The translations under genes were made by a program, and so were the position numbers. Of a DNA stretch of 64,000 nt, positions 45,458 through 57,920 are shown in pieces; position 1 is the first letter of the stretch, and every line of letters begins with the position of its first letter. The stretch spans positions 24,387,674 through 24,451,673 of the forward strand of contig OX393579.1 in assembly GCA_947652605.1 (NCBI GenBank). Reading direction: 5' to 3'. The notes beneath the pieces are model-generated. The model saw only the letters and a list, made by a program, of their open reading frames with translations. It was not told where the DNA came from and searched no databases. Origin of the DNA: Elmis aenea. Its lineage: Eukaryota > Arthropoda > Insecta > Coleoptera > Elmidae.

Positions 45458-46033
45458 CTGTACATTGATAGTAATTTCAATAGTGGTCGTAGAAAATAAT
45501 TATAATAGTATTGTACGAAAACACCCAATTCAGCATAAAATTTGCAACATTTACAACTTTATATGATTAGAGAATTTTCGCGATTAATTGAACGAATAGT
45601 CAAGAGTAGTCAAAAGCCGAAAGGACTTTAAAATGTCAGATTTTAAGCCATTGTAGTTGTAAAGATGCTATACATTGTGTTCATATTTGTGGAAGCAGTT
45701 TGTATTGTTATAATAAATTATTGAAGTGCAAAAACAAAAATGTAGACTGTGGCAATGAAAATGCCTCATCCCAAAATATATTGACGCCACTCATAGTCAA
45801 AACAAGTGTAAATATTTGGTTTGATTTATGCAAATTTTTCGGGAATAAATATTTTGATTTTAATATTGAGCAAAAGCTCTCTGTGTGTTACAAGCCGCTA
45901 ATTAAAATTTTCTAAATGTACGTTATGTTTTAGCCAACTGAAACAGATAGACTATTTGACATTTATTAATAGCAGTTTTGTGTTTGATATTTTAGAAATA
46001 GCTTAGGGGTCCTTCGCTCTGACAGTGTTTAAA
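45458..46033. other. AT-rich stretch, no recognised gene
   Basis: A 71-codon plus-strand frame (45700-45915) is AT-rich and has no recognised family. It may belong to the hAT fragment ending at 46068. Confidence 0.3.
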
Positions 46034-46068
46034 TGGGGGTTCGCGAAAGTTCAAAGGTTAAGAACCGT
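46034..46068. repeat. solitary hAT-like terminus
   Basis: Reading on the minus strand from about 46068, CAACGGTTCTTAACCTTTGA and then TTCGCGAACCCCC match the common hAT terminus CAGNGGTTCTYAACC. No left partner was identified. Confidence 0.45.
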
Positions 46069-47540
46069 TGGCCCAAAGGCTAAGTTTTTAAATATAACTT
46101 AACGAATTTCTTTAATTACTGGCTGAACGCGCCGTTAAGATAATAAATTTTATGCCGCCTCATCAAATATTGTGTTTCTTGCACCGCTACGTAGAAGTTG
46201 TTACTTCGATGTTTTTATTTTTGTTTGGTTGCAATGTTGTTTTTGTTAACATATTTATGTACTTATCCTTGGCCAATTTCTTTGTACGAAACAGGCAAAC
46301 ACGAATCAGATACAATTTTGTTTGTTTTAGTAAGTTAACGGCAAAAATGTTTTGCACGTAACATTCCCTCTTGTTAATCTTTGGCACTTATATTTCAAAT
46401 AAGATATTTTAGTAATTGCAAATCATCTACGCAAATAATACGTTATGATGAGTATTATTAGCTTTATCGCTCCTTTATGGTTAGATTGTTCCATGCAAAG
46501 TGTTATGTCTGCTTTACGTCTTTTAGATAATTGTGTGAGACGTTAAGAATCTTTAACCTCTTAATGGTGCATGCTATCGTTTGAAATGTGCTATTAAGCA
46601 AACTATGAATGACCTCTTTTAGTTTAAAATTACTTAATAAATTTCATTTAACTGTTGAAACTTGCATCTAAGATATTAAGTATTTGCATCGCTTGGTTCA
46701 TACATTTTTATTATAATAAACTATATTTTTTTTAAATTTGAATATTATGAAATAATAAAATAATGAGAGTTGGAATAAGTCTCTAACAAAAAAAAAATAA
46801 AAAATAACAGTGTACCTATACATTAAACCCATCATATAGTTAAAAAGTGTAAGTCCTTCATTTTAATGAAAAATATTTGCAATACGAGATGTAGTAGGTA
46901 CATCGAGCTTCGAAATATTCCTGTAAATTTCCTGTAAAAACAAAACGGTCTAAAATTAAATTTGTTGATGTAACAGTAACTGGTAAACTGCATGGTAAAA
47001 GTCGTTTAATAACGGAAGAACCTACAGCAGAAACAACTCGCTTTTGCAACAGGTTGTCAAGAAACGGATACATTATTGTTGCCTTTCAAGTCGTAAGTGT
47101 AACAACCTTTTACTTAAGTTTTATAGAGCGATGCATTGGTTTGTCCTATAATATTAAAGTAACGTGATTCATTTTTTGTCGTGAATATTCTTACAAAATC
47201 GCTTGTTTCTCACGTTTTAATAGCTGTGCACGTTAACAGCAGTGTTCTATTCATTTTGGCAGTGATTATGTTTGAAATTCCCGATTACTGTAGCTCTAAG
47301 TGTATTGTTTAAGGTCATTTTTTTAATAGTTAATTTTTAGATATTGAAACAGCGGTTCTTCACCTTTAAACTTTCCGAATCCTCATATAAAAATAGTGTG
47401 AAGTTATTGATCCCCAAGCCATTTTTAAAGTATCGCACATAAAAGTGCATTTAATAAATGTCGACGAGTCAATTTGTTTCGGCGCACACAAACTGCAAAC
47501 ATTCTAACAATATCGTTATCAACCTTTATAACGATGCCTT
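46069..47540. other. AT-rich stretch, no supportable gene
   Basis: A minus-strand ATG frame at 46858-47073 (71 codons, preceded by CAACA) is the most gene-like piece. It has no recognised motif or splice support. Confidence 0.3.
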
Positions 47541-47894
47541 AAGGCCTCTACTCACCTACCAATTTGTCGGTACAACCGACCGACCATTCCGATAAATTGT
47601 TTAATGTGTAGTCTGTCACTCGACCAACCCGACAGTTGGACAAGTTGGAACGGTCGGGTGGCCAGACCATCCAACAAGCCAACCGCCCCACCACATTCCT
47701 CTAGATAAGGACCATTAAACCGAAAATTTAACGCTATTTATAAATGTGTTATCCACAAAATGGTATCAAGCCAAAATAATAAAAAAAGTTAACGTTTTTG
47801 CTGTGTTGGTTGGACTGGTCGGGTAGACAACACCAAACACGGAGTTCCCGACGCTCGGCTCCGACAAGTTGGATGAGTAGAGGACAAAGGCTTA
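47541..47894. mobile_element. MITE with CCTCTACTCA...TGAGTAGAGG ends
   Basis: GCCTCTACTCACCTACCAAT then TTGTCGG at the left is mirrored at the right as CCGACAAGTTGGATGAGTAG then AGG. The interior is GC-richer, with repeated ACCGACCGACC/CGGTCGGGTGG/TGGTCGGGTAG motifs. AAGGCCTCT recurs just outside the right end, obscuring the target duplication. The CTTAA context could reflect a 3-bp TTA/TAA duplication (PIF/Harbinger), not proven. No coding. Confidence 0.6.
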
Positions 47895-48195
47895 AAGGCC
47901 TCTCTCATTGCCCGAGAGATCTATGTTGACTGGTCGAGGCATTACTACGTTCTACGCCGCGTACAATTCCTGCTAATAGGAAAACGCGGCTTAAACAAGA
48001 AATTCAAGGAAAAGTATTGTTTTTTGCAATTGGTTTATCGGCTTAGCTCTCACTTAATTAATTTTTGCATTTTGAATGCGCTCGCTTATTTAGGTGGGAT
48101 AATCCATTATACTGAGTCTAATCGAAGACTCACCCCCGTCTTTTCCTTAGTTTTTAAGTAAAACAAACGAACTTTAATCTCATGAGCCAAATGTT

Positions 48196-48602
48196 TTTTT
48201 TTTAAATCTGTTTGTCAAAAAACCGATTAATGTCAATTAAATTTACCAAAAAGGTTTTTCGGACACTTATTAACATAACAAAATTCAGTTTGTACTGGTA
48301 ACGGCACATTTAATTAAAAAAGTAATTTTGGTCAAAAAATTATTTGAGGCCTCGAAAAGTTTTCAAATTAATGCAGTTGTATTCAAAATTGCTTTCTCTT
48401 TTAACCAATGTGAAAATATATAGGGAGTTCCATTTGAAATAACAAAAGATACGGCCACTTTCAGCGAAGTCAAAAGTTAAGTAATTGTGCATATATTCAA
48501 ATAATCCGGTTTTATGCACATATAACAGGTCAAAAATGTAATTTGTTTAGATTTTTTAAACAGAAAAATAGGGTGAGACTGATTTCGTTTACACCCGGTG
48601 TG
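48196..48602. repeat. half copy of the TACCGGGTGTAAA element
   Basis: Matches 42880-43272 in the same orientation: TTTTTCGGACA, TTGTACTGGTAACGGCACA, AATTATTTGAGG, ATGCAGTTGTATTCAAAATT, TAGGGAGTTCCATTTGAAAT and the terminus TTTACACCCGGT at ~48598. The left half is missing. Confidence 0.65.
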
Positions 48603-49964
48603 AAAGAAATTTAAAAAAATACATGTGGATGCTTTTTTTGCACAAATAAAGCACGTTTAATTTGAGCATGATGCCCTTTTAATAACATCATCGGTATTTT
48701 TGAATATGTTCTTCAGTCAGCTATTCATTCTAGTAATAAAGGAATGTGACTGAAGTCCTCGCATCATTTTGTCCATAACGTGTGGCATCGTGCAACCGCG
48801 GTATTTTTCAACGTTGCGATGCAAAGACCAACAGAAATATTTTTCAAAACCGAATTTAATCATACAAAACCTAACTAAGTACCAATAGTTGTAATGTAAA
48901 AGAACCAGATTTTAATCTGAACAAAGTGTGTTTGAAATTTCATAAAATGTAAATTTTTGAGCGATGATGGACCTCCTGCAAAGACTTCGCGAATCTTTGG
49001 TGGTCCGAGGAGTTTAGTTTTAGAAACGGGGCACTGTAGTTTGGTAATGTTTATTCAAGCGTTGTACTTTTTACTGTTTATTCTTACACGCTCAATCAAG
49101 TTTAGCCAACGCAAACATGAAAACGACCACGTGAGATGCAAATAAAACTAAAAATAGAACTGCGAACAGAATTATTTATCTTAAATCGTTATAGCTGGTG
49201 TTAAATGAAACTTCCAAAACTTGCCTGAACTTGTCCTTTACAAATTATTGAATACAATGTGGTATTATATCGTTGTCATTTCCAGTTAAAATTATATTTA
49301 TTGAAAGACTCATTATTGTATTAACATTTTAGAATTTCTGCTGTAGAATTTGCTATTAAACACACTTTAAGTTTGGTCTAGCCGAAGCATAAAAAAGTCG
49401 TGGAATGTTGTGAAATAAATGGTATAATTTAATAATGTCAATTAGGTTGTTGACTTTCTTAGGAGAATTATGGTGAAAATGTGTTTAAAATATTCATGAG
49501 CACTTATACATTTCTGTCAGTTTAGCGATGACATCACGGGAAACTGCAGACGTGCTGTTGCTATAAGGGGGTTATGACTAAATTCATTCCATCACGAGCT
49601 GACTTTACGTGTTCTCTGAGCGTCTTTTTTTTACTCATTGCACAGTGATCATAGAGCGTGACGCCCTCGCCACGAAACAATAAATGAAACAGTAGCAACC
49701 TCATAGGCCGCTAATGTAAACCGAATCCAGCTGTTTCAACGTTGACTCAACGCGTGATGTGGCGCTCAAGATATTTTGTTAGAGTTTTAATTTTACACAT
49801 TGTTAAATATGTATAAGCCGTGTATTACTGTATGTACAGTAACACATTCATGTACTTACTAGTCGACTAATAGGAAAGTTGGACCGTACTGCCTACTACG
49901 ACTGAACCGTGACGAAATTACGCTGTTTTCAGAGATTCTATGATTTTAAAATGTTTACTGCAAT
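48603..49964. other. non-coding stretch with one exon-like fragment
   Basis: At 48962-49041 a short + strand piece reads (S)DDGPPAKTSRIFGGPRS then LVLETGHCSL between an AG and a GTAATG donor-like site. The composition is protein-like but the acceptor tract is poor. A less AT-biased block at 49560-49760 holds nothing recognised. Confidence 0.3.
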
Positions 49965-51935
49965 CAGGGACGGACCAAGAAAAATTTGCGCCCCCTAGCA
50001 AACTTCTTGTGTGGCACCCCAATGTTTTGTTTGTTAGTTTGTTTCATGACATGGCTAAATTATTTCGATGGAGCAAAATGATCTTCACTTACTTTTATCC
50101 GTTTTTTTTTCGCATTTGTTGTTGCTTCTAATTATCAGTGTGTTCTGTGATTTATTATGTTTCGACGAAAAATGATTATTTTGTAAGTGTTTAATTTTGA
50201 AAATGGACCGTCTGTCACTTTGGTTTTGTTTGTGTGTATTTATTGCGTTTTAATTTAATGATCACCAAATAATGATTTTTCGTCAAAAATAATTAACCAC
50301 AATAAATTAGACAAGTTATAAACTGTCAATTACAACAGAGATCGTGTTTTGTCTAGTCAAATACAAAATATTGTGAAAAATCATAAATAACCTTTTAAAC
50401 TCATTTTTCTCAAAAGTTTTCATGTGTAGGTAACCTATGCTTATTTTTTTAATGCCCTATCGAATTTAGAATTTAATTTTCTATCGGAATTTATTCTGAA
50501 AAGCAAATTTTTTTTGTCTGTCTAATGATGTAAAAATCCAAGAAATAATAGTATATTTTACAAGTGATGAAAGTCCAGCAAATCTCACGAACGCAAAAAC
50601 TAATTTGATCTCGAGTCGTAAATGCTATTTTTTCTACGAATTTAAAATTATATTATAGAACGAAAGTTAATGTAAACAAACTAAATAATAATTATTATGT
50701 ATAAAGATTAATCAATCATTTCATTTTCATAGCGACACCACCACACTGACATTAACATAAATAAAATTATAACCTGCGTGCCAAATATATTTTATATTAA
50801 TTTTTATACTTCTTAGGCTTTCATATAAAATTCATGTATGGTAGGCAATGAGAATATGACAACTTTCATATACATGAGTAGAAAAAAAAAGTTTACTATC
50901 GCAGCTTGAAACCTAGAAGGCCTAGAAAATTTCTATCCACGTCATTTAACCCAGAATGGTCAAAAACATACGATTGCCAGGTTTGATTAAAAAAGCGTCA
51001 ATGGTATGGGTGATAATAATTTTTTTGTTAATTCACATTTTTCAATTTTTTTGTAATAATTCTGAAAATAATCAAGATATCCACGATTTTTTTTTCAGAT
51101 TCTCAATCGCCATAAAAATGTGCAACTTTTCTCCAATTTAACTGATCTCGTATCTCTTACCATCGAATCGAAAAATTCACCCCCTGCATATTTTGATATT
51201 TTGTAAGTAAATACAACTTACACTTAATAATTAGTATAAATAATTACAGTAGAAAAATTAAGATAAATTTGTTTAAAAACTCTTAAGCAAACTATCCTAA
51301 TTAAACTTTGCGTTGTAAGACAATAAACAGTATTTTGACAAAGTTAAATTTTTTTAGAATGATATCGTTGACAACTACTTTGTTACATCGTCTTATCACA
51401 AATATTTTTTACATTTGGATATTTGTAAAGTAGCAAACATTTTTTTCCAGGATGAAATTTTTTTAAATAGAATATAATATAATTTGTCTGTTAAAATTAT
51501 ATACACAAAAATACTGTGAGGAAACTCATTTTAGTTTCGCTCGCTCCAGTTAAGTGGCAAAATTTTAGTTTGATTCTTACTTCACATGGGAATTTTTTTC
51601 TCTAACAGGACTTTTTTTTTTTTTAAAGAAACGCTATTCTTATAAAAAAAGTTTTTTTAAAAGGGGCGCTTTTTATTCAAAGAGGTGCTTTTTTGAAGTA
51701 GTTCGTTTTTTTTTTTTAATTGCTTATTTCGGCTAATCGCTTTTATATAAACGGGCCTTAAAAAGAAACAGACTTGATACCCCTCTAATTAATTTTTTTT
51801 TGTGTAAAATTATACTGTCACAAAACAGTTAATGAAATTAAATTTCAGATAATTGTTATACTTGGAAATTCTTTTTTTGTCTCCAGTGCCAGTTTTAGTT
51901 TTGGCGCCCGGTCAACCCACCTTAATCCGGCACTA
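49965..51935. mobile_element. possible hAT-like element hosting a nested repeat
   Basis: Left end CAGGGACGGACCAAG followed by GCGCCCCCTAG; right end the inverse of TAGTGCCGGATTAAG with GGGCGCC. Flanks ACTGCAAT and AGTACAGT agree at 5 of 8. This is suggestive of an old hAT pair; the two ends could also be unrelated. The repeat at 50490-51187 lies inside. Confidence 0.38.
50490..51187. repeat. repeat related to 38240-38634 and 8021-8669
   Basis: Shares its landmarks with 38240-38634. It has an extra ~300 bp AT-rich segment (about 50590-50880) between TGTAAAAATCCAAGAAATAA and the AGCTTGAAACCTAGAAGGCC block. The right end CCCCTGC is followed by ATAT. Confidence 0.62.
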
Positions 51936-52899
51936 AGTACAGTCTATTTATAAATAATGCGGACATTTTATTGTGGAATTGTTTGTTTTTGTTAAATAGA
52001 TACCCGCAGATGATTATAAAGTAATTACATCAACTCAGAGATTCTGTTTTGTGGCCTTTTCGATTTCAAAGTTCACAACTTCCTGCAGTTATACTCTATA
52101 ATCAGTTTTTTTAACGGCAAAATGTTTTCAACGCGGTTAACAATACCAACGTTTACGTGGTCTCGAAGACTTGATGTAAATAGAAATTGTCCAAAATGAT
52201 TCTCAATGTATAATTCTTTTGTGTTGTGTTTTAACCTCGTACGATTTTTAAGATAGTACAGCCCACGCTTTCACCGTTTAGTTTAATTTAATGGATGTAA
52301 TTGCTTTTGAAAGCTTTAAATTTATTCTATGAAAGTTCTGGACGATATGCATCTGTTTTTAATGCGCTGTATCTTAATGTACGATAAATATTCTTACAAT
52401 CAAAAAACTTGGCTTGAATTAAAAGTTTTGTAGATAATTATTCAAATATTTTAATTTTAAACAATCAAAAAGACAAGTATTAAAAAATATACCGGATGTT
52501 GTTTTAATCATTGGATTGAATATTAAGTGCAACCTTATATTCGGATCATGAAAACTTCATTTCAATGAAAACATATTTTGATTTGTAAAATTGCATAGAA
52601 AACTAGAATCGAAAAGCATGGTTAATTTTTTAAAAAGATGTTTATGATTATTTCATTTGTTTGTTTTTTCGTAGATGTCTGTGTGGAGGTCTTATTGTTT
52701 GTGTTCTTGTTTCAATTTAGAAAAAACAAAAAACGATATATTGTTTGCTAATAAACATAATATTATGTCTGAAATAATGTAGTGGATAGTCTTTTAGGAC
52801 TCTTTGTAATAAATGTTTTTATTCGTAAATAGTTTTCTTGTAGAATGACAAATTACCTATCAAATTTGTTTTTGAGTAAGTCATTACTAACAATTAATT
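51936..52899. other. AT-rich stretch without a recognisable gene
   Basis: Nothing recognised. Confidence 0.3.
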
Positions 52900-52907
52900 A
52901 ACGTAAG

Positions 52908-53851
52908 CAGGGGTTTGAAGCAGTCCAATTTTTTAATTGCTCCGCTCCAGCTCCGCTCCGGCATCAAAATGCCTGCTCCGGCTCCGCTCCAGCTCCGCTC
53001 CGTGCTCCAAATATTGTTAACATAAAAAAAACTTTTTTGATTAAAAAAATTGTTTTAAAAAGCAAAGTTTTAATTTTATCGGATACAAGATGGTTTACCC
53101 GGCGTTGCACGGGCGATTACAATTTTAATTACTGTTTTAACTTGAATAAGCCCAATAATTCCAAATCATACACAAATGACATACTCTGATCAATCATCTT
53201 TTCATTTTCTTATAATTCCTTAAAAAATAACTATTTATTGCTTAAAAATTGAATAATAACTCAAATTTATTTTCTTTCGTCTTGTTTCAATTAAAAATGT
53301 ACTAATAAAAATAATACTTCATGTACATTTATTACTAATTGTATACAAAACAATCTTTACTTGTGAAATACACCGCGCCGTATCGTGTTATGACCAGGTA
53401 TTTGCCGACGTATGATCGAATCCCGTCCAAGTAATTTTTTTTTTTTTAAATTGGTAATATGTGCTTGTACTTAAAGTTTGGCGTTAGATCTGCAAGGTCC
53501 TAAATAGTAACTGTGCAAAATTTGGTCCCGATCGGTCAACGGACCTAGGATTCTATAGCGAACAAACACACAAACACACAAACAAGCTCTTTTATATATA
53601 TAGATGTAGAAGTTGGTCAAAAATAACAATATATGAACCTAACAAAAAAGTTAAATAAATGTTTAAAAAAACAATTATTCTTTAAACGTTGAAAAAAATA
53701 AAAATAAAAACTTTTTTAAAAAATTGTACATAATAAACTGGAGCAGTGGAGCAATCAAAATTAGTTGGTCCGGGCTCCGCTCCAGCTCCGGGCAAAAACC
53801 CATTGCTCCACTGCTCCTTGCTCCAGCTCCGTGCTCCGCTCCAAAGCCCTG
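52908..53851. mobile_element. hAT element with GCTCC-repeat ends, perfect 8-bp duplication
   Basis: Left end CAGGGGTTTGAAGC; right end the inverse of CAGGGCTTTGGAGC. AACGTAAG is perfect on both sides (52900-52907, 53852-53859). Both subterminal regions carry arrays of GCTCC/GCTCCG/GCTCCA units (about 52940-53010 and 53770-53842). All of them read GCTCC on the + strand, so the arrays are direct while the tips are inverted. It hosts a Helitron-like segment (53096-53604). 944 bp, no transposase. Confidence 0.88.
53096..53604 (-). mobile_element. Helitron-like insertion (tentative)
   Basis: On the minus strand it begins TCTATATATATAAAAGAGCT, an AT-rich TC start seen in insect Helitron relatives. 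It ends near GCCCGTGCAACGCCGGGT, a GC hairpin, followed by an A-rich step and CTTG at about 53087. A (CAAACACA)n stretch at 53565-53582 and AGGTCCGTTGACCGATCGGG lie near the 5' end. There are no inverted terminal repeats. The terminus is CTTG where CTRR is expected, so the class is uncertain; a tRNA-derived or RTE-linked SINE is the alternative. Confidence 0.38.
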
Positions 53852-53859
53852 AACGTAAG

Positions 53860-56600
53860 TGATTTTTCTGTGATTATAGTTTTGGTAAAAATTAATTATT
53901 GTTTTTGAAGCAAAAAAATCGGTACAGTAAATTTCGATATTGTTTTTACATCTTTTGATATATCATTTTAAAAAGAAAAACAAATGCTACTTGTCTATGC
54001 ATTTGTAAATAAACATGGCCGTTTTGATGACATCAATTTGTTGTCTGTATGAGATCATCCTATCCTTTTATCTATAAAATTAAGAACCATATGGAAAGCA
54101 ATAAAATGAACGCAATTTTTTTCTCATCTTTTATTGACTTAATACTTTTCTCGGTACTTAAAAGCTGTTGTGTTCTGTTGAATGCAATTTTTTGTCCTCT
54201 TTCTCAGATTTTAATCACTTTAATTAAGCGAGATCCATTTTGTATTCGAGGACAAACGTATTTCTATATTAATATCTATGACAATGACCTATTTTTAATT
54301 TTGCATTGTAACTACAAAACCTGATACTTAATGATTACAAATTTTTCATACCTGATGAACTTGCTTTAATCAAGAAAAACTTCATTTAAAAGTTTAGTCG
54401 AGTGTAAAGGCATTTTCTACTGCAATATTATGTTTTATCATAACATTTGCCGCAATAAAGATTGACACCAATAATTCAGTTTTTTTCCAGCTTTTATTAC
54501 TGCTTATCTCTAAATATTTTTACAATATGTTGTAAATAATACAGCATAATATGATAAACGGAAGTTCGCATGTTTAATTTTGTATGGATACAAGGCTTCC
54601 TCCTAAATTATTAATAAAACTTTGGTTGCTTTGCGTTAAAATTGTTTTAGGGCTTCTTCGCATGACCACTGCGCTACAAGCTATATCCAATTAACAACTT
54701 TGCCTAATTAATTTGTTCTGTCACGCCTTGTCTGATGATTATATGAATCTTTTATCGCAACCTCGCCCTCTGGCGCGTATATTTTTAATATTTTAACGAC
54801 GGCACGCCTTTGTACGCAGTATCATTCCAACAATTGACTTTAAATTGAACTATTTTAATAAATTATGTGTAAAACGATTTTTTGCAATCAATAATGATGT
54901 GAGGTAACTATTACCACTAAAGTAATTAAGAAGTGATTAACGGTGTTTTACAATGTGAGTACAATAACGAAATAACAATTAGCCGTTAGAAAATGGAATT
55001 TAATTGCAATATAAAGGTTAATTAATGCTGCTGATGTATAAATGAAAAAATTGCACCTTGTTTTCATCACAACTCGAATAGGATTATTTTAATTTGCTAG
55101 ACATTTCTGTGCTTATTATATGCAGCTTCATTTTTAATAACTTATTAAGTGATGGATTAGTAGTTTCAAAAGTTTTATTTTTTTACTCTAAGCAGGTTCT
55201 AGCATTTTTTGTGTTCCATCTATTAACACCATTTGAGGTAGCAAGTCGGTCATTTATTTGCCTCTTTTTAGATTTAGGTTTAAGCAATTTTAACGTTTTA
55301 GTTTTAACTAAATATGTTAGTAAGATTGTCTTCTGGTAAAATATTAAAGGTAAATTTGCACAGTAAAAATGTTTATGAATTAGTAAAAGTATCATTTTCA
55401 AATCAATATGTTTTGATCGGTAAAAGATAAAGCACAATATCAAATACATGAGGCGAAAAAGATTATTTATAGCTAAACTGTCACCGTAACTTGAATGTGC
55501 TGCCTCCTTCTTTACGTACATCGTGTTATATTTGTCTTACAATTTATTTTATGTTGTAAAGAGCAATATTTAATCCTTATAAATAACTAACGGAAGTTTT
55601 TAATTTGTGTGCTTCCAACAGACCTCACAAATTATTAAACGAGTGTCAAATCTACACATAATGACATCAAAATACATTAAAATCTTGATGTATATTATAA
55701 ATTAATGTAGTTATACGATGACCTGTGTATGTTTCTATTTTTTACAAAATCAGTGTATATTCTTTATTTCTCCAATCATGTAAACATTTTAATACTTTAA
55801 AAAAGAAAACAATTATTATATAAATGTCAAAATATACAGTAGGACATTAAGACATATTATGTGTCCAATTGGGAGCTTGTAGCGGCATTTATTTTTATCT
55901 AACTTAATGAAGTAGTTCATTTTGATCAACTTTTATATAAAAAATGTCGTTTAAAATGCTTTTAGATTGTGTTGTAAAAAAAAATTAAATGTTTTCATGA
56001 CCGGAAAGATTATTAACTATTTTATTGAAACAAAAACTTATTCCAATACCGTTAAAAACAGTTGAATGAAGTATTTTCAAGGTACATTATAATTTTTATG
56101 CCATTTTATACAGATTTTTAAACATTTACATGATATAAATAAAGTTTTATTATATTTTAAAAAACGAGATGAGGGAATACCTATATATTTTGATCTGCGT
56201 ACGATAACATTTTAGTTTTAAAAACTTGAAATCATTCCCTTAATAAACTGTTGAACGCAAAACAATAACGAGTTTTTAATTGCTGACTTCTTTAAATAAA
56301 TCAACTCTATATTCGCTATTTTGACGTACGCTATACACTCACGAAATAGTTGCTTTTTGACGTTTAGAATAGTTTTTATGTTGGCAAATGATCTGTCGAT
56401 TAAAATATGTGATTAAATCGTTGTGAATGATATTTATTTTGTCTATAGCTAATACTTTTTAAAAGATCACAATGTATTTCTTTTTTAATGTGGATAACCA
56501 AAAATGGCCTCTTTAATTGACAAAGGAAGTGCGTCACTAATCTCTTATTTTTATATTGTGTACAGATACCACAAGCAAAAGGAAGTCTTGAAATAATCTA
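53860..56600. other. AT-rich stretch without a recognisable gene
   Basis: Open frames of 81-112 codons (54049, 55094, 55183) are AT-rich chance frames. No repeat ends recognised. Confidence 0.35.
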
Positions 56601-57440
56601 ATAATGTTTCTTTTCTCAAGGTCGATTAAAGTTTATTACTTATTGTTATTATTTATTGATCAATTTTCCAAGAAAAAATTACATCATCGGATACCGTACC
56701 AGTATCATCGTTTCTCTCATTACGTACAATCTAGTTTTTTAATTGCGATTAAAAAAATTCAAACCAATCCAACAGCGTCTGTGATTATCGAATGTACCTG
56801 CTTAATTGCTTGGCTCCCGGGTGCAATACAGATCTCATCTAACGAACTGAAGCACAAACTAGGCAAATCTGTAATTTGTAATTCCAATGCGAAACAACTT
56901 CCCTATTTAATTACGGATACCTTCGCAATTTACGATCATTAATTATTATTTTACTTTACTAATTCATCGGTACGAAATAATATAAAGTATTTTGGCAACA
57001 AAAAAAAACTGAATATGTAGTTCATTACGACGATTTACAAGGTCAACGGAAATGATTAATTTAGTTTGATAGTTTTTTTTTATTATGATGTGTTTTTTTA
57101 TGGTGAGAGACTAAAAAGGTTTTGCACAGTAAGTTTTATTTGTGCACGCGTCGTCTGTCTAAATCATACATGTATAGCCTCAATAGATCAATGCAGTGCT
57201 CAATTTCTGTCTAGATCCATTGCATTATTTCCGTCACTCATATTCGCTATCGCCATAACGAACGTGAACCAAGTTCGTTACGAATCGCCTCGTGAAAAGG
57301 TGTTAGGAACTGAAGTTCATGGATATCAAATAATTAATTCGCCGCTTCCATGTCATTAGGGGATCATGGTGTTTAACGCGTTACGAGCGTTGAAACAGAT
57401 GTGAGTTGAGGCGCAGTCTTGTTGGACGGCAATTGAATTG
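56601..57440. other. higher-complexity non-coding block
   Basis: Less AT-biased and free of recognisable repeats, with two consecutive + strand chance frames (112 and 97 codons) lacking motifs. Could be conserved non-coding DNA; only comparison with relatives would show this. Confidence 0.25.
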
Positions 57441-57920
57441 CTTTTGCTTTTTATTAGTTTTATTAATTTAAAAAAAAAAAAAAAATATTAAGAGGCCAGA
57501 TAGATTTTCTAACAAGGAAAAAATCATACAACTTTACTTTTAACGTTCTTCGAATTCCATACATGTTATGAAGATTATCTGTTCTAAAAAATTATATAAC
57601 GCAATCATTGCCGTGCGACGTTATTTTATTTATGACAAGTTCTTTGTTTACTTAAAATCAACATTCAGAAAGATTAGTAATCGTATATCAAAGATAGGGC
57701 GTATAAAACTTCGACTTTATGGTTTTGTTATTGTCGTAGGCTCGTAGGTCGTCTCTTCGTTGAAAAGCTGCCATTAATTATACGTATCTTTATCATTTTA
57801 ATAGATTTTTTTGTTTGGAATGCCAGTTAGAATTAAAATTTTTGACATTTTGCCAAACTTTACGTAAATTGTCTTATAGAAAGAAATATAATTCTAGTGA
57901 TTTTTTCAGTTTAAGATATA
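57441..57920. other. AT-rich stretch with a poly-A run
   Basis: A run of about 15 A near 57471. Nothing else recognised. Confidence 0.3.

Noticed and set aside
46858..47073. 71-codon minus-strand frame with ATG after CAACA
   Set aside because: Good start context and a few protein-like runs, but no motif, no splice support and a stop in AT-rich sequence.
53380..53440. tRNA-like B box (GATCGAATCC) followed by T12
   Set aside because: No A box or cloverleaf could be paired upstream; more likely part of the repeat insert than a tRNA gene.
55183..55521. 112-codon minus-strand frame
   Set aside because: Overlaps an 81-codon frame on the other strand; Leu/Ile/Lys-rich as expected from AT bias; no family recognised.
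56604..57359. Two consecutive + strand frames (112 and 97 codons)
   Set aside because: No motifs, no linking splice sites, composition like surrounding non-coding DNA.
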